NCBI RefSeq assembly: GCF_007991175.1
Contig: NZ_BJXV01000019.1
Location: 31,540-95,539, forward strand
Direction: 5' to 3'
Length of the DNA: 64,000 bases
From: Halovibrio variabilis
Lineage (GTDB): Bacteria > Pseudomonadota > Gammaproteobacteria > Pseudomonadales > Halomonadaceae
Made by a program: the position numbers and the translations under genes. The notes beneath the pieces were generated by a model. The model saw only the letters and a list, made by a program, of their open reading frames with translations, ran no database searches and was not told the DNA's origin. This document shows positions 46,614-58,333 of the stretch, one piece after another (position 1 is the first letter of the stretch; each line of letters begins with the position of its first letter).

Positions 46614-47628
46614 TGCGTGAATCGTCGTCACTCTTTGCCGTGGCGGCATCACTCTTAGCTGTATCGACTTTATAAAAAGTGGCGTCAGCGGCGTCCGCAA
46701 ATGCAGCCTCTTCAGCGACCGGCTCAGCAGTAGCGGACTCTTCGGCCGTCGTTGCATTGGCAGGCGGCGAAGCATCGTGGTGGGTTAGCTTACGTAAAAC
46801 ACCGCCGATGCGTGCGCGCATTTCATGGCGGTGAACGATCATATCGATGGTGCCGTGTTCGAGTAAAAACTCGCTACGCTGAAAACCTTCGGGCAGCGTT
46901 TCACGCACCGTTTGCTCGATAACCCTTGGACCGGCAAAACCAATCAGGGCATTGGGCTCGGCAATGTTCAAATCACCCAACATGGCGAGCGACGCAGACA
47001 CACCGCCAAACACGGGGTCGGTGAGCACCGAAATATACGGCACGCCGGCTTGCTTGAGCTTTTCAAGTGCGGCGGATGTCTTGGCCATTTGCATCAGCGA
47101 AAAGAGCGCTTCTTGCATGCGCGCCCCGCCCGAGGCAGCAAAGCACACCAGCGGGATATTCTCTTTCAGCGCCAGCGTCGCGGCGCGCACAAACTTCTCA
47201 CCGACGACAGCCCCCATCGAGCCACCCATAAAGGTGAACTCAAAGGCAACGGCCACCACCGGCAGGCCATCCAACTCACCGCGCATAGCCACCAGCGCAT
47301 CTTTCTCGCCGGTATCTTTTTGCGCCGCGACCAGACGGTCTTTGTACTTTTTGGAATCACGAAACTTCAAGCGGTCATTGGGCTCGATTTCTGCCGCAAT
47401 TTCTTTGCGTTCGGCTTTATCCAGGAACCAGTCCAAGCGTTTTCTCGCCGTCAAGCGCAGGTGATGATCGCACTTAGGACAGACGCTGTTGTGTTTCTCT
47501 AACTCAGGGAGATAGAGAACCGCTTCGCACTTGGGACATTTACGCCAGAGACCGTCCGGCACGCTAGCGCGACGGTCTTTACGCTGGATACGACCCATGG
47601 AGGGCACGATCTTGTCTAACCAGCTCAT
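46606..47628 (-). CDS. accD: Acetyl-CoA carboxylase carboxyltransferase subunit beta
   Basis: Carboxyltransferase subunit that, with AccA, makes malonyl-CoA. The ATG at 47628 starts [10 protein letters not shown]. Four Cys at 31, 34, 50 and 53 (CPKC and CPKC) form the zinc ribbon. [19 protein letters not shown] and [19 protein letters not shown] are the carboxyltransferase core. Residues after about 290 are an Ala/Glu/Thr-rich acidic tail absent in E. coli. A GCCTGG/CCAGGC hairpin lies at 47657-47673 in the leader. Confidence 0.95.
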   Translation of the reverse strand: MSWLDKIVPSMGRIQRKDRRASVPDGLWRKCPKCEAVLYLPELEKHNSVCPKCDHHLRLTARKRLDWFLDKAERKEIAAEIEPNDRLKFRDSKKYKDRLVAAQKDTGEKDALVAMRGELDGLPVVAVAFEFTFMGGSMGAVVGEKFVRAATLALKENIPLVCFAASGGARMQEALFSLMQMAKTSAALEKLKQAGVPYISVLTDPVFGGVSASLAMLGDLNIAEPNALIGFAGPRVIEQTVRETLPEGFQRSEFLLEHGTIDMIVHRHEMRARIGGVLRKLTHHDASPPANATTAEESATAEPVAEEAAFADAADATFYKVDTAKSDAATAKSDDDSRNA

Positions 47629-47722
47629 ATCAAAAAGGCTTCCGTTATACGTCAATGCCTGGCAAAACCAGGCTTGATGAGTGTCGTCAATTTAACCGAT
47701 ATAGGCGATAAAGCATTTTGCT

Positions 47723-48526
47723 TTAGGCATCCATCGCCGAGCGCATTTCTGCTAATACACTTTTCAGTTGGCCTGGGATGGTTTCCGGGGCGTCGACGCT
47801 CTCGGCGATACGGTTAACCAAAGCGCTGCCCACAATCACACCGTCGGCCACTTTGGCCACTTCTGCCGCCGTCACGCCATCGCGAATACCAAACCCCACG
47901 CAAAGCGGCAAATTGGTCATTTCCCGCAGCGGCGCCAAATGCTCAGCGACATCGTCAGCGTTTAAGGTGGCGGCGCCCGTTACACCTTTCAGCGAGACAT
48001 AATACAGGTAGCCCTCACCGTGGGCGCATATTGTAGCGGCACGCTGGTGAGAAGTGGTAGGCGCAACAAGAAAAATTGCCGCTAAATCACGTGATTTCAG
48101 CAACGGCCCGATTTCTTCAGCCTCTTCCGGCGGCATATCCACAATCAGCACGCCGTCGACGCCGACACTCGCGGCTTGATCGGCAAAGTTCTCGTAGCCA
48201 ATCCGCTCGATCGGGTTTAGGTACCCCATCAGCACCACCGGCGTGGTGGTATCGGTCTGGCGAAACTCTTTGACCATTTGCAGCAGGTCAACCAACCGGG
48301 TGCCCTGCTTTAACGCCCGCTCGCAGGCTTTTTGGATCACCGGCCCGTCGGCCATGGGATCGGAAAATGGCACACCCAGTTCAATCACATCGGCACCGGC
48401 TTCTACCAGTGCGTGCATAAAGCCCACGGTGTATTGCGGTGCCGGATCCCCTGCGGTGATGTAAGGGATCAGGGCCTTGCGACCCTGTTGTTTAAGTTCA
48501 CTGAAACGCTGATCGATACGGTTCAT
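47723..48526 (-). CDS. trpA: Tryptophan synthase alpha chain
   Basis: Cleaves indole-glycerol phosphate to indole, which passes to Trp[12 protein letters not shown] is at the start; the catalytic pair lies in [21 protein letters not shown] (Glu) and [12 protein letters not shown] (Asp). [11 protein letters not shown] and VSLKGVTGA are also conserved. At 267 residues it is normal in length. AAGGG lies 6 bases before the ATG, and the trpB stop is 23 bp upstream. Confidence 0.97.
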   Translation of the reverse strand: MNRIDQRFSELKQQGRKALIPYITAGDPAPQYTVGFMHALVEAGADVIELGVPFSDPMADGPVIQKACERALKQGTRLVDLLQMVKEFRQTDTTTPVVLMGYLNPIERIGYENFADQAASVGVDGVLIVDMPPEEAEEIGPLLKSRDLAAIFLVAPTTSHQRAATICAHGEGYLYYVSLKGVTGAATLNADDVAEHLAPLREMTNLPLCVGFGIRDGVTAAEVAKVADGVIVGSALVNRIAESVDAPETIPGQLKSVLAEMRSAMDA

Positions 48527-48549
48527 GCTTGCCCTTAAAAAAACTGCCC

Positions 48550-49791
48550 TTAAAATTCGATGCCATCAAGCTTGGCCACTGTCATGATGTCTTTATCACC
48601 CCGCCCGGAAAGATTGACCACAATATGTTGGTCGGTACGCATCGTCGGCGCCAACACCTTGGCGTGGGCCAGCGCGTGGGCCGTCTCAAGGGCGGGCATA
48701 ATGCCCTCCATATGCGTCAACTCACGGAAGGCTTCCAGCACTTCTTTATCGTTAGCCGCTACATACTCAACGCGCCCCACATCTTTCCATAGGGCGTGTT
48801 CGGGACCTACGCCTGGGTAGTCTAAGCCCGCCGAAATAGAGTGCGTGTCAGACACTTGACCGGCTTCATCTGACATCAAGTAAGTACGGTTACCGTGCAG
48901 CACGCCGCGCGGTGCGTTAGACGCAAGCGGCGCCGCGTGGCGGCCGGTTTCCACGCCGTCACCCCCGGCCTCAACGCCATACATGGCAACGCCATCATCT
49001 TCGACAAACGGGTAGAACAGCCCCAGGGCGTTGGAACCACCGCCCACGCAGGCAATCAGCGCGTCAGGCAGGCGGCCTATCTGCTCAAGCGACTGGCGAC
49101 GCGCCTCGCGTCCCACCACCGCGTTAAAATCGCGCACCAGCAGCGGATAAGGGTGCGGGCCTGCGACGGTACCGATGATGTAAAAGGTATTATCAACGTT
49201 GGTGACCCAGTCACGCAGGGCTTCGTTCATGGCGTCTTTGAGGGTACGGGTGCCAGACTCAACGGGAATCACCCGAGCCCCCAGCAAGTGCATCCGGTAG
49301 ACATTGAGCTTCTGGCGCTCGACGTCGGCGGCTCCCATATAAACATCGCACTCAAGCCCAAGGCGGGCTGCCACGGTCGCTGAGGCGACACCATGCTGAC
49401 CGGCGCCGGTTTCCGCAATGATGCGCGGCTTGCCGGTTTTTTTCGCCAGCAACGCCTGACCAATGGTGTTGTTGACCTTGTGAGCACCGGTGTGATTGAG
49501 GTCTTCGCGCTTTAACCAAATCTGTGCACCGCCCAGGCTCTCTGACCAGCGCTTGGCGTGGTACAGCGGCGAAGGACGTCCCACATAGTGAGCAAGGTCG
49601 TAGTCAAACTCGGCCTGGAACTCGGGGTCATCACGTAGGCTTAGGTACGTTTTCTCCAGCTCATCCAGGGCAAAGCTAAGGGTCTCTGACACGAACCGGC
49701 CGCCGTAGGGGCCAAAATGACCACGGGCATCCGGCATTTGGGTCAGATCGCTGAACTTAGTTTTCGGAGTAGGCGTCGCAGAAACTGTCAC
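48550..49791 (-). CDS. trpB: Tryptophan synthase beta chain
   Basis: PLP enzyme that joins indole to serine. [13 protein letters not shown] opens the core, the PLP Lys lies in [11 protein letters not shown], and [25 protein letters not shown] and [13 protein letters not shown] follow. The start is GTG with GAGG 7 bases upstream; an ATG 18 codons in (MPDARGHFG) is an alternative. At 413 residues it is slightly longer than most. It is followed by trpA; trpF is 94 bp upstream. Confidence 0.97.
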   Translation of the reverse strand: MTVSATPTPKTKFSDLTQMPDARGHFGPYGGRFVSETLSFALDELEKTYLSLRDDPEFQAEFDYDLAHYVGRPSPLYHAKRWSESLGGAQIWLKREDLNHTGAHKVNNTIGQALLAKKTGKPRIIAETGAGQHGVASATVAARLGLECDVYMGAADVERQKLNVYRMHLLGARVIPVESGTRTLKDAMNEALRDWVTNVDNTFYIIGTVAGPHPYPLLVRDFNAVVGREARRQSLEQIGRLPDALIACVGGGSNALGLFYPFVEDDGVAMYGVEAGGDGVETGRHAAPLASNAPRGVLHGNRTYLMSDEAGQVSDTHSISAGLDYPGVGPEHALWKDVGRVEYVAANDKEVLEAFRELTHMEGIMPALETAHALAHAKVLAPTMRTDQHIVVNLSGRGDKDIMTVAKLDGIEF

Positions 49792-49885
49792 AGAGATACC
49801 TCACAAGATCGCCAGAACAGGCAAACAATCAATGAACTCACCAATAACGCAGCACACTCAGTATCAGTAAACTGCGCGGCGTACT

Positions 49886-50524
49886 TTAACGGGCGTCGGC
49901 TAACGCCACATGACGAACAAAAGACGCCATTTTGTTGGCATCTTTACAGCCGTGGGAGGCTTCAATACCGCCGGATACATCCACTGCGTAAGGCGCTACC
50001 TGACGCACGGCATCAGCGATATTATCAGCACTCAACCCACCGGCGAGGATAACAGGTTTTGCAAGATTTGCGGGGATTCTCGACCAATCAAAGGTCTCCC
50101 CTGTGCCGCCCGGTGTGCCCGGCCGATAGGCGTCTAGCAGCAGCGCCTGGGCCTGATGATAGCGCTCAGCCTCATGGGCCAGATCGATCTCATCGCGCAT
50201 GCGCAGCGCTTTCATCCAGGGCAGCGCAAAGCGCTGGCAGTCATCGGGGGGTTCATTACCGTGAAACTGGAGCATATCCAGATAGGGCAAGCACCGCTCG
50301 ATAAGCTCAGCAGGTTGATCGACAAACAGCCCCACGCGGGTCACAAACGCTGGCACGCGGGCTGAAAGTGCTGCCAACTGTTCTACATCCACGCTACGCG
50401 CGCTCTTTGACCATATAACGAAACCCAGCGCGTCAACGCCCAATGCCACGGCGCGGTCAACATCCTCAGCGCGGGTAAAGCCACAGAACTTGATTCGGGT
50501 GCGGGTTAGCGGCAACTCATTCAT
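49886..50524 (-). CDS. trpF: Phosphoribosylanthranilate isomerase
   Basis: Amadori rearrangement of phosphoribosylanthranilate in tryptophan synthesis. TRIKFCGFTRAEDVDRAVALGVDALGFV has the catalytic Cys; LDMLQFHGNE, LLDAYRPGTPGGTGETFDW, ILAGGLSADN and AVDVSGGIEASHG (catalytic Asp) are present. At 212 residues it is the stand-alone form. Its ATG overlaps the truA stop as ATGA. Confidence 0.95.
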   Translation of the reverse strand: MNELPLTRTRIKFCGFTRAEDVDRAVALGVDALGFVIWSKSARSVDVEQLAALSARVPAFVTRVGLFVDQPAELIERCLPYLDMLQFHGNEPPDDCQRFALPWMKALRMRDEIDLAHEAERYHQAQALLLDAYRPGTPGGTGETFDWSRIPANLAKPVILAGGLSADNIADAVRQVAPYAVDVSGGIEASHGCKDANKMASFVRHVALADAR

Positions 50525-51459
50525 AACGACGCTTCCTGCTCAGGATTAACCGCTGGATTGGCGAGCGAGCGGCTGCGGCGATAGGCCACACGCGGGGTAT
50601 CGGGTAGTTCGCGCTCCCCCGTCCATTCGCCGGTAAACGCGAGTAGCTGTGGCCCCACCGGCTCTTTAGGTAACTCAAAACGTTCATCATAAACCGAATC
50701 GACAAAATGCAGCCCGCAGGCAGGCGCGGTGACATCCCCTTTACGACGATTTTGCAGCGCTAACAGTTCCGCGATATAGCCTTCGGCTTGGGTCCCTCGG
50801 CCAACGCTCACCAGCGCACCGGCGATATTACGAATCATATGGTGCAAAAACGCATTGCCTTGAATATCGATCATGACCAGCTGACCATAGCGTTTAACGT
50901 CAATAAAATGGACGTGGCGCCACGGTGTTTTGGACTGACAGCCCGACGCGCGAAAGCTGGAAAAATCGTGTTCGCCGACTAACGCCTGGGCGGCGCGGTG
51001 CATGGCATCCGCATCCAGTGGGTCGCGGCACCAGGTGACATTAGCGCGCTCTAACACCGGGCGGCTGATCTGATTCAGCAACACATAGCGATAGCGACGG
51101 CCCAGCGCGCATAAGCGCGAGTGAAAGTCATCGCCCACCGGTTTGACCCAGCGCACGGCCACATCGCGGGGTAAGTGGGTATTGGCGCCGAATATCCAGG
51201 CTTTCTCAGAACGCCCCACCGGCGGGTCAAAATGGACTATTTGCCGGGTTGCATGCACACCGGAGTCGGTACGCCCACTGGCGTGAATCCGGATAGGCGC
51301 ATTGGCCACCTTCGTTAACGCAGCTTCCAGCGAGGCCTGTACCGAAGCCGCATGCTTGAGGCGCTGAAAACCGCAGTAATGGGTACCGTCATACTCGACC
51401 CCCATTGCTATGCGACCCGTCAGCGGGATTTTCTCATCGAAGTGATAGAACAGCGTCAT
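50521..51459 (-). CDS. truA: tRNA pseudouridine(38-40) synthase
   Basis: Converts uridines 38-40 of tRNA anticodon arms to pseudouridine. AMGVEYDGTHYCGFQRLKHAASVQ opens the family domain, the catalytic Asp lies in GRTDSGVHAT, and FRASGCQSKTPWR and GNAFLHHMIRNIAGAL are conserved. The exact start is uncertain: the ATG at 51459 lacks a strong ribosome-binding site, and the frame also opens at 51462. The trpF start overlaps its stop. Confidence 0.93.
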   Translation of the reverse strand: MTLFYHFDEKIPLTGRIAMGVEYDGTHYCGFQRLKHAASVQASLEAALTKVANAPIRIHASGRTDSGVHATRQIVHFDPPVGRSEKAWIFGANTHLPRDVAVRWVKPVGDDFHSRLCALGRRYRYVLLNQISRPVLERANVTWCRDPLDADAMHRAAQALVGEHDFSSFRASGCQSKTPWRHVHFIDVKRYGQLVMIDIQGNAFLHHMIRNIAGALVSVGRGTQAEGYIAELLALQNRRKGDVTAPACGLHFVDSVYDERFELPKEPVGPQLLAFTGEWTGERELPDTPRVAYRRSRSLANPAVNPEQEASL

Positions 51460-51468
51460 CAAGGCACA

Positions 51469-53559
51469 TCATTTGGAGGATTTTGAAGGATCACCATTAT
51501 CCAGGCCTCGCGGCTTGAATGCCACCTCTTCGATTTCCCACTCCTCTTCAACCGGTCGATGCGGTGTTGGGGCGGGGGCTGGGGGAGTGGTCTGAAACTC
51601 GACCGTGGGCTGCATCAGGGTGTCGGTGCGCTCGCCGTCGTGGTGGCTTAAGGTAGGCGGGTGATAATCGATAAAGCGATGCCCGGCGCCCTCTGTCATT
51701 TCGAGATGATACCCCGTTGCCGACACGTGGGCCTCAGCAGCCGCCGGTAAATCGGCACCGAGATCAGTAAGCATTTGGCTTATAGGCTCAGCACTTGGCG
51801 GTGGCGCTAACGACACCTTTGCAGAATAATCAACGGCAACCACGTGCAACCCTAACCGGCGCTTGCGCCCCTGCTCAGCCAGCCCGGCTGCCTGGCTATT
51901 TTCATAGCGAAGGTCGTCCTCTTGTTGCGGCCTCTGCTGCACGTACTCATCAAGCAGCCACTGATCGGGGTCCAGCGTCGGGGCATCATGCGTGTCGGTA
52001 GTCTCCGCCTGAGTTGCAGATTCAGGCTCGGGCTCGCCGCCAAACGCTGGCTGTCGCCCACCGTCATTATACGGCTTGTCAACGTCACCCTCATTGGGTG
52101 GCGGCGGGTAACTAACGGGAACAGCCTCCTGCATAGGCGCTGGCGTCGGTTCTGACATGGGTTCTGGCGTAGGTTCTGGCATGGGTGCTGATTTAGGCGC
52201 TGCGCCAGGCGCGGCCGTTGGTTTTACCACTGGCTCAGCAAACGAAACGTCCTCCCACATCTCTTCACGGCGCTTGCGCAGCCATATCAACAGCGCGACC
52301 AGCAGCGCGATGGCCACCAACGCCAGCGGCCACTGGTAGCGGGCGATGAAGGCGCCGACACTCGGGCCATCGTTCTCTTGCATACGGGCAGCGAGTGGTG
52401 CTGGGGGTTGCGCTTGGGCAACCAGCGCCTCGCTGAGCGACGCAGTCAACGAAGCGACTTCGCCACGCAGCTCGTTAAGCTCTGCGCGCATCAGCTCACG
52501 CTCCTCAAGCACCTGTTGAAGCGTCACCTGGCTTAAACGCAGCTGCTCGGTCAGTGCTACTCGGGTTAACGCCTCAGGCCCGTCGGTTGGCGCTTCAGAC
52601 GCCGTTTGATCGTCTGTTGCTGATTCATCTGACTCCGGCACGACCGGCTCGGAACCGCCTGCCGCTAGAGCATTATTTAGTTGAGTTTCGCCAGCTTGCA
52701 GAGCTTGGGCGGCGGCTATCGATGTTTCCGAAACGGGCGCGGTTTCAACGCCTGGAAGCGGCACCGCCTGCAGCGGCCCATTACGGCGTGCACGCCAGGC
52801 TTCATTCATCGCTTGAATAGCGGCATCGGCGTCGCGGTGTGAGCGTGCCAGAATGCGCTCGGCATCCGGCACGCTCAGCGTTTGGCCTGCCCGCATATTG
52901 TGTATATTACCCGCCGGAAAGGCCGCCGGGTTGGCTTCCAACAGCGCCACCATCGTTTGCTGAACGCTAGCATCAGCAGGTTTAACGCGCTCGGCAACGC
53001 CCCACAGCGTATCGCCGCTACTCACGTAGGCGCTGTTTGCACTGCCTGTATTGGCATTGGTATTGCTTACCGGTGGCGGCGTTGTGGCAGAAGGTGCCTC
53101 AGCGGTTGCAGCTGGCGAAGCGCGCTCGGCTTGGCTCTGGGAGCCGTCCTGGGAATAGCCTTGGGCATAGCTCTGGGGATCAAACAGCAGCGTCACTGCT
53201 TGAGGTTGCTGGCCGCCGGGGTATTCAAGAATCAATAACAGCTCAAGCCAGGGCTCATCCATCGCCTGTTCTGAACGTAAGCGAACCAAACGGCGCCCTT
53301 GCTGCTCTTGGACTTCAGCCCTAACGCTCGCCGCCAGCGGGGTCCACTCAAGCCCCTGCGCCGCAAAAGCGGACTGTTCGGCAACGCTGACGCGAATAGC
53401 ATTACGGGGGTAATCACTGCTTTCCAACAATGGAATAGTGGCATTTAACGGCGCATTCAGAAACGAGCTGACACTCGCCGGCCCCAGCTCCACGGCCAGG
53501 GCGGCGGAGCTTACGGCACTCAACGAGAGCCATATAATCCATGCCAGTGTGTTTTTCAT
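51469..53559 (-). CDS. fimV: FimV-like peptidoglycan-binding polar hub protein
   Basis: A 696-residue protein with a signal peptide (residues 1-22), the FimV N-terminal domain (LGPASVSSFLNAPLNATIPLL), a LysM motif (SSGDTLWGVAERVKPADASVQQTM to GQTLSVP), a coiled-coil region, one transmembrane helix (WPLALVAIALLVALLIWL near residue 400) and an acidic cytoplasmic tail rich in Pro repeats. It lacks the C-terminal TPR modules of the 900-residue Pseudomonas FimV. FimV organises polar structures and type IV pili. It lies next to truA and asd, as in Pseudomonas. Confidence 0.88.
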   Translation of the reverse strand: MKNTLAWIIWLSLSAVSSAALAVELGPASVSSFLNAPLNATIPLLESSDYPRNAIRVSVAEQSAFAAQGLEWTPLAASVRAEVQEQQGRRLVRLRSEQAMDEPWLELLLILEYPGGQQPQAVTLLFDPQSYAQGYSQDGSQSQAERASPAATAEAPSATTPPPVSNTNANTGSANSAYVSSGDTLWGVAERVKPADASVQQTMVALLEANPAAFPAGNIHNMRAGQTLSVPDAERILARSHRDADAAIQAMNEAWRARRNGPLQAVPLPGVETAPVSETSIAAAQALQAGETQLNNALAAGGSEPVVPESDESATDDQTASEAPTDGPEALTRVALTEQLRLSQVTLQQVLEERELMRAELNELRGEVASLTASLSEALVAQAQPPAPLAARMQENDGPSVGAFIARYQWPLALVAIALLVALLIWLRKRREEMWEDVSFAEPVVKPTAAPGAAPKSAPMPEPTPEPMSEPTPAPMQEAVPVSYPPPPNEGDVDKPYNDGGRQPAFGGEPEPESATQAETTDTHDAPTLDPDQWLLDEYVQQRPQQEDDLRYENSQAAGLAEQGRKRRLGLHVVAVDYSAKVSLAPPPSAEPISQMLTDLGADLPAAAEAHVSATGYHLEMTEGAGHRFIDYHPPTLSHHDGERTDTLMQPTVEFQTTPPAPAPTPHRPVEEEWEIEEVAFKPRGLDNGDPSKSSK

Positions 53560-53684
53560 GAATGCTCCCTAATCGCCTGCTTAACTTTTAATTAACGATG
53601 CAAGCGTATTGTATGACGACTTTTCAATGATAACGTAACGAAATAACACCAACTTTCCCATCAATGTTGTTACTAACTACGTAA

Positions 53685-53720
53685 AAAAAGCGGGAAGCTG
53701 TGATCAGCTTCCCGCTTTTT
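53685..53720. terminator. Bidirectional terminator between fimV and asd
   Basis: AAAAAGCGGGAAGCTG (53685-53700) pairs perfectly with CAGCTTCCCGCTTTTT (53705-53720) across 4 bases. It ends the asd transcript, so fimV has its own promoter downstream. Confidence 0.94.
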
Positions 53721-53741
53721 ATCGACCGGCTAAACGAATAC

Positions 53742-54854
53742 TTACTGTTCGCGCAGAATCTTCAGCATGCGCTTTAGCGGCTCAGCGGCACCCCACAGCA
53801 GCTGGTCACCTACGCTGAACGCCGACAGGTATTCGCCACCCATTTGCAGCTTGCGCAGGCGGCCAACCGGCACTTGCAGCGTGCCCGTGGCAGCCGCCGG
53901 GGTAAGGCCTGCAATGCTGGCGTCTTTATCGTTAGGAATCAGTTTAACCCACTCGTTGTGCTTAGCGATGAGGTCTTCGATCTCATCCAACGGCACGTCT
54001 TGCTTTAACTTGATGGTGAACGCCTGGCTGTGCGAGCGCATCGCGCCGATACGGACACACAGGCCATCGATAGGGATCGGGTTGTTCTTAAGGCCAAGAA
54101 TCTTATTGGTCTCAACGCTAGCCTTCCACTCTTCACGGCTCTGGCCATTTTCTAACTTGCTATCGATCCACGGCAGCAGGCTGCCCGCCAGCGGCGCGGC
54201 AAAGTTATCGGTCGGGAAGTCACCGCTGCGCATGGCAGCCGTTACCTTGCGATCGATATCCAGAATCGCGCTGGAAGTATCCTTCAGCTCTTCGCCAACG
54301 CTGTCGCGCAGCGTGCCCATTTGATTGAGCAGCTCGCGCATGTGCTTGGCACCCGAGCCAGAGGCCGCCTGGTAGGTCATGGAGGTCATCCACTCGACCA
54401 TATCGGCTTCAAACAGACCGCCCAGGCCCATCAGCATCAGGCTCACGGTGCAGTTGCCGCCCACGAAGGTTTTGGCGCCTTTGGCTAGCTGATCATCAAT
54501 CACCTTGCGATTGACCGGGTCCAGCACGATGGTCGCTTCATCTTCCATGCGCAGCGTGCTGGCAGCGTCTATCCAGTAGCCTTGCCAACCTGCGCTGCGT
54601 AAATCTTTATAGACCGGCTTGGTGTAGTCACCGCCCTGGCAAGTCACGATGACATCCAACGCTTTGAGTGCGTCGATATCAAAAGCGTCTTTAAGCGAAG
54701 GCACGTCTACACCGATGTCAGGGCCAGGCTGACCAACCTGGGAGGTGGTGAAGAATACCGGCTCGATGCCGTTAAAATCACCATCTTCCTGCATGCGCTG
54801 CATCAGCACTGAGCCCACCATGCCGCGCCATCCCACGAAACCGACTTTCAACAT
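53742..54854 (-). CDS. asd: Aspartate-semialdehyde dehydrogenase
   Basis: Reduces aspartyl phosphate in the lysine, threonine and methionine pathway. [18 protein letters not shown] is the NADP-binding start, the catalytic Cys lies in [13 protein letters not shown] near residue 135, and [16 protein letters not shown] carries the acid-base His. The 370 residues match the gammaproteobacterial enzyme. It lies between leuB and fimV, as in Pseudomonas. Confidence 0.96.
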   Translation of the reverse strand: MLKVGFVGWRGMVGSVLMQRMQEDGDFNGIEPVFFTTSQVGQPGPDIGVDVPSLKDAFDIDALKALDVIVTCQGGDYTKPVYKDLRSAGWQGYWIDAASTLRMEDEATIVLDPVNRKVIDDQLAKGAKTFVGGNCTVSLMLMGLGGLFEADMVEWMTSMTYQAASGSGAKHMRELLNQMGTLRDSVGEELKDTSSAILDIDRKVTAAMRSGDFPTDNFAAPLAGSLLPWIDSKLENGQSREEWKASVETNKILGLKNNPIPIDGLCVRIGAMRSHSQAFTIKLKQDVPLDEIEDLIAKHNEWVKLIPNDKDASIAGLTPAAATGTLQVPVGRLRKLQMGGEYLSAFSVGDQLLWGAAEPLKRMLKILREQ

Positions 54855-54934
54855 CTGAAGTCCTCCTGCAAAGAATGAGTGCTTGCATTATACACGATTC
54901 TTGATGGTGATTTTAAAACCGCCCAGCAACTGCC

Positions 54935-56014
54935 CTACTGTTTAGCAAACGCCGCTAACACCGCATCGCCCATGGCATCGGTGCCAATGGTTTGCATCCC
55001 TTCAGAAGCAATATCTGCCGTGCGCAGACCATCATCTAATACCTTGCCGACAGCGGCTTCAATGCGCTCTGCCATGGCATTTTCATTCAGTGAGTAGCGC
55101 AGCATCATGGCCACCGAGAGCATCATCGCCAGCGGGTTAGCTACGTTTTGACCGGCGATATCCGGTGCGCTGCCGTGGCACGGCTCGTACATGCCCTGCC
55201 CGCTTTTGTTAAGCGAGGCAGACGGCAGCATGCCGATGGAGCCGGTGAGCATGGCGGCGGCATCCGAAAGAATATCGCCAAACATATTGCCCGTCACTAC
55301 CACGTCAAACTGCTTGGGTGCGCGCACCAGCTGCATGGCGGCGTTATCCACGTACATGTGGGAGAGCTCAACGTCAGGGTACTCTGGTGCCAAGCGATCC
55401 ATCACTTCACGCCACAGAATAGTGACTTCCAGCACGTTGGCTTTATCGACCGAGCAGAGCTTCTTGCCGCGCTTTTGGGCCATTGCAAATGCCACGCGGC
55501 CAATGCGCTCAATCTCGCTTTCGGAATATACGTAGGTGTTAAAGCCCACCCGCTCGCCGTTGCGTTCTTCAATGCCGCGGGGCTGGCCGAAGTAGATGCC
55601 GCCGGTGAGTTCGCGAACGATCATAATATCCAACCCGGCCACCAGCTCAGGCTTCAGGCTTGAGGCGCTGGCCAGCTGCGGGTAGAGCATGGCGGGGCGC
55701 AGGTTGCCGAACAAACCCAGGTTTTTACGCAGCCCCAGCAGGCCTTTTTCAGGCCGCTTGGCGAGGTCTTCGATTTTGTCCCACTTAGGGCCACCCACAG
55801 CGCCCAGCAAAATCGCGCTGGCAGCTTTGGCTTTCTCCAGGGTTTCCGCGGGCAGCGGATCGCCATGGGCATCATAGGCAGCACCGCCCACCAAGCCCTC
55901 TTCGACCGCAATATCCAAGCCCGCTTCCTGGCATGCCTTCAACAAGCGCGCCGCCTGGGCAGCAATCTCGGGGCCAATACCGTCACCCGGCAGCAATAAA
56001 ACCTTATGCGTCAT
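54935..56014 (-). CDS. leuB: 3-isopropylmalate dehydrogenase
   Basis: Oxidative decarboxylation step of leucine synthesis. [12 protein letters not shown] is at the start; [31 protein letters not shown] and [26 protein letters not shown] follow, including the catalytic Tyr/Lys and metal-binding Asp positions. The 359 residues are normal. It is 99 bp after leuD. Confidence 0.97.
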   Translation of the reverse strand: MTHKVLLLPGDGIGPEIAAQAARLLKACQEAGLDIAVEEGLVGGAAYDAHGDPLPAETLEKAKAASAILLGAVGGPKWDKIEDLAKRPEKGLLGLRKNLGLFGNLRPAMLYPQLASASSLKPELVAGLDIMIVRELTGGIYFGQPRGIEERNGERVGFNTYVYSESEIERIGRVAFAMAQKRGKKLCSVDKANVLEVTILWREVMDRLAPEYPDVELSHMYVDNAAMQLVRAPKQFDVVVTGNMFGDILSDAAAMLTGSIGMLPSASLNKSGQGMYEPCHGSAPDIAGQNVANPLAMMLSVAMMLRYSLNENAMAERIEAAVGKVLDDGLRTADIASEGMQTIGTDAMGDAVLAAFAKQ

Positions 56015-56113
56015 GCTGAATCCTTAACGTGTTATAGAGCGACGTTGGTCGCTTGGCGCATTGCAATGGAGCGGCAACGCGCTATCAAACTTACTGTAAG
56101 CACTGAAAACCCT

Positions 56114-56761
56114 TTAGGCGGACTGACGAAACAGCCAGGGGCGCGCAGTTTTGTGCTTCTGCTCAAAAGCGCGAATAGCGTCTTCGTCTTTTAGCGTCAG
56201 GCCAATATCATCCAGCCCTTCCAGCAGGCAGTGCTTGCGGAACGCATCGATTTCAAATTCTAAAATTTCGCCGCTGGGGGTAATCACTCGCTGGTTTTCT
56301 AAATCCACATCCAGCTGATAGCCCTCTTTGGCTTCCACTTCGGCAAACAAGCGATCCACCACTTCTTCTGAAAAAGTGATCAGCAAAATGCCGTTCTTGA
56401 ACGCGTTGTTATAGAAGATATCCGCAAAGCTGGGCGCAATCACCACCTTAAAACCAAAGTCTTCCAGTGCCCAGGGCGCGTGCTCACGGGAACTACCGCA
56501 GCCAAAGTTACGCCGGGCAAGCAGCACTTCAGCGCCCTGGTAACGCGGCTGGTTGAGCACAAAGTCTGGATTCAGCGGGCGCTGAGAGCAATCCTGGCCC
56601 GGCTGACCTTCATCCAGGTAGCGCAATTCGTCAAACAAATTAACGCCGAAGCCGGTGCGCTTAATCGACTTCAAAAACTGCTTGGGAATGATTAAGTCAG
56701 TATCAACGTTGGCGCGGTCAAGCGGGGCGACCACGCCTTCAAAACGGGTAAATTTTTTCAT
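56114..56761 (-). CDS. leuD: 3-isopropylmalate dehydratase small subunit
   Basis: Swivel domain of isopropylmalate isomerase. [28 protein letters not shown] and the active-site loop [20 protein letters not shown] are clear. The 215 residues are normal. It begins 3 bp after the leuC stop, so the two subunits are co-translated. Confidence 0.97.
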   Translation of the reverse strand: MKKFTRFEGVVAPLDRANVDTDLIIPKQFLKSIKRTGFGVNLFDELRYLDEGQPGQDCSQRPLNPDFVLNQPRYQGAEVLLARRNFGCGSSREHAPWALEDFGFKVVIAPSFADIFYNNAFKNGILLITFSEEVVDRLFAEVEAKEGYQLDVDLENQRVITPSGEILEFEIDAFRKHCLLEGLDDIGLTLKDEDAIRAFEQKHKTARPWLFRQSA

Positions 56762-56764
56762 GGC

Positions 56765-58216
56765 TTAAGCCTCCTGAGCGTGGACGGCATCGTTTGCGGA
56801 CAAGCTACGCACATCGACAAAATGACCGGCAATGGCGGCCGCCGCGGCCATCGCGGGACTAACCAAGTGCGTACGGCCACCGAAGCCCTGGCGCCCTTCA
56901 AAGTTGCGGTTAGAGGTAGACGCGCAGTGCTCGCCAGCGCCCAGTTTATCCGCGTTCATAGCCAAACACATGGAGCAGCCCGGCTCGCGCCACTCAAAGC
57001 CCGCCTCAATAAAGATTTTATCCAAACCTTCGGCTTCCGCCTGGCGTTTTACCAACCCAGACCCCGGCACCACCATCGCCAGCTTGATCGAATCAGCCAC
57101 TTTCTTACCTTTCGCCACCTTGGCGGCTTCACGCAAATCTTCGATGCGCGAGTTGGTGCACGAACCGATAAAAATTTTATCCAACTTGATATCGGTAATT
57201 TTCTGGTTGGCCTGCAAGCCCATGTATTCCAGTGCGCGGGTATGGCTGCGCTGCACGGTTTCATCCGAAGCAGCGAAGGGGTCGGGCACTTGGCCGGAAA
57301 TGCCGGTGACCATCTCCGGGCTGGTGCCCCAACTCACCTGCGGTTCAATGTCTTCCGCCTGCAGGGTAACGACTTTATCAAACTGGGCATCGTCATCGGA
57401 TACCAAGTGGCGCCAATCCGCCACGGCGGCTTCCCACTGATCCAAGGTGGGCGCAAACGGCCGCTTGGCCAAATAATCAATGGTCGTGTCATCTACCGCG
57501 ATCAACCCCACCCGGGCGCCTGCTTCGATAGCCATGTTGCATACCGTCATACGGCCTTCCATCGAGAGCGATGCAATCGCACTACCGGCAAACTCAATCG
57601 CGTAACCGGTGCCGCCCGCAGTGCCAATCTTGCCGATAATCGCCAGCACTACGTCTTTAGAGGTCACGCCAAGGCCAAGCTCGCCTTCGACACGTACCTG
57701 CATGTTCTTCATCTTTTGCGCCAACAAACACTGGGTTGCCAGTACGTGCTCGACCTCAGACGTGCCGATACCATGGGCCAAGGCACCAAAGGCGCCGTGG
57801 GTGGCGGTATGGGAATCACCGCACACCACGGTCATACCCGGCAGCGTGGCGCCCTGCTCGGGGCCGACTACGTGCACGATGCCTTGGCGCGGGTCGTTAA
57901 TTTTGAACTCTTCGATGCCATACTCAACGCAGTTGTCGTCAAGGGTTTGTACCTGAATCAACGACACCGGGTCTTTGATACCGCTGTTGCCCTCGGCACG
58001 CTCTTTTATCGTCGTTGGTACGTTATGGTCCGGCGTTGCCAGGTTGGCATCTAAACGCCACGGCTTACGCTTCGCCAGGCGCAAACCTTCAAACGCCTGG
58101 GGCGAGGTGACTTCGTGAAGCAGCTGGCGGTCGATGTAGATCAACGCAGTGCCGTCATCGCGTTGCTTGACCAAGTGCTGGTTCCAAATCTTGTCGTAAA
58201 GCGTTTGACCTGACAT
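56765..58216 (-). CDS. leuC: 3-isopropylmalate dehydratase large subunit
   Basis: Fe-S subunit of isopropylmalate isomerase. [50 protein letters not shown] and [11 protein letters not shown] carry the three Cys that bind the [4Fe-4S] cluster. The 483 residues are slightly longer than E. coli LeuC. It is divergent from a LysR gene across 170 bp holding a large palindrome. Confidence 0.97.
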   Translation of the reverse strand: MSGQTLYDKIWNQHLVKQRDDGTALIYIDRQLLHEVTSPQAFEGLRLAKRKPWRLDANLATPDHNVPTTIKERAEGNSGIKDPVSLIQVQTLDDNCVEYGIEEFKINDPRQGIVHVVGPEQGATLPGMTVVCGDSHTATHGAFGALAHGIGTSEVEHVLATQCLLAQKMKNMQVRVEGELGLGVTSKDVVLAIIGKIGTAGGTGYAIEFAGSAIASLSMEGRMTVCNMAIEAGARVGLIAVDDTTIDYLAKRPFAPTLDQWEAAVADWRHLVSDDDAQFDKVVTLQAEDIEPQVSWGTSPEMVTGISGQVPDPFAASDETVQRSHTRALEYMGLQANQKITDIKLDKIFIGSCTNSRIEDLREAAKVAKGKKVADSIKLAMVVPGSGLVKRQAEAEGLDKIFIEAGFEWREPGCSMCLAMNADKLGAGEHCASTSNRNFEGRQGFGGRTHLVSPAMAAAAAIAGHFVDVRSLSANDAVHAQEA

Positions 58217-58333
58217 GTGGTTCTCCTGGGCATTGCCCTGCTAGTTCGGTATGGCAGCCTCTGTGGGCGCTTATAGTGCCTATGCCGTCAGTGTCACGCG
58301 ACTCGCGCATAAAAGCAATTCATGTTATTCATA

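Noticed and set aside
46912..47502. Open frames opposite accD
   Set aside because: Antisense to a certain gene, with composition expected from its complement.
56780..58054. Long open frame opposite leuC
   Set aside because: It is antisense to a certain gene, has no recognisable family and follows from the codon bias of leuC.
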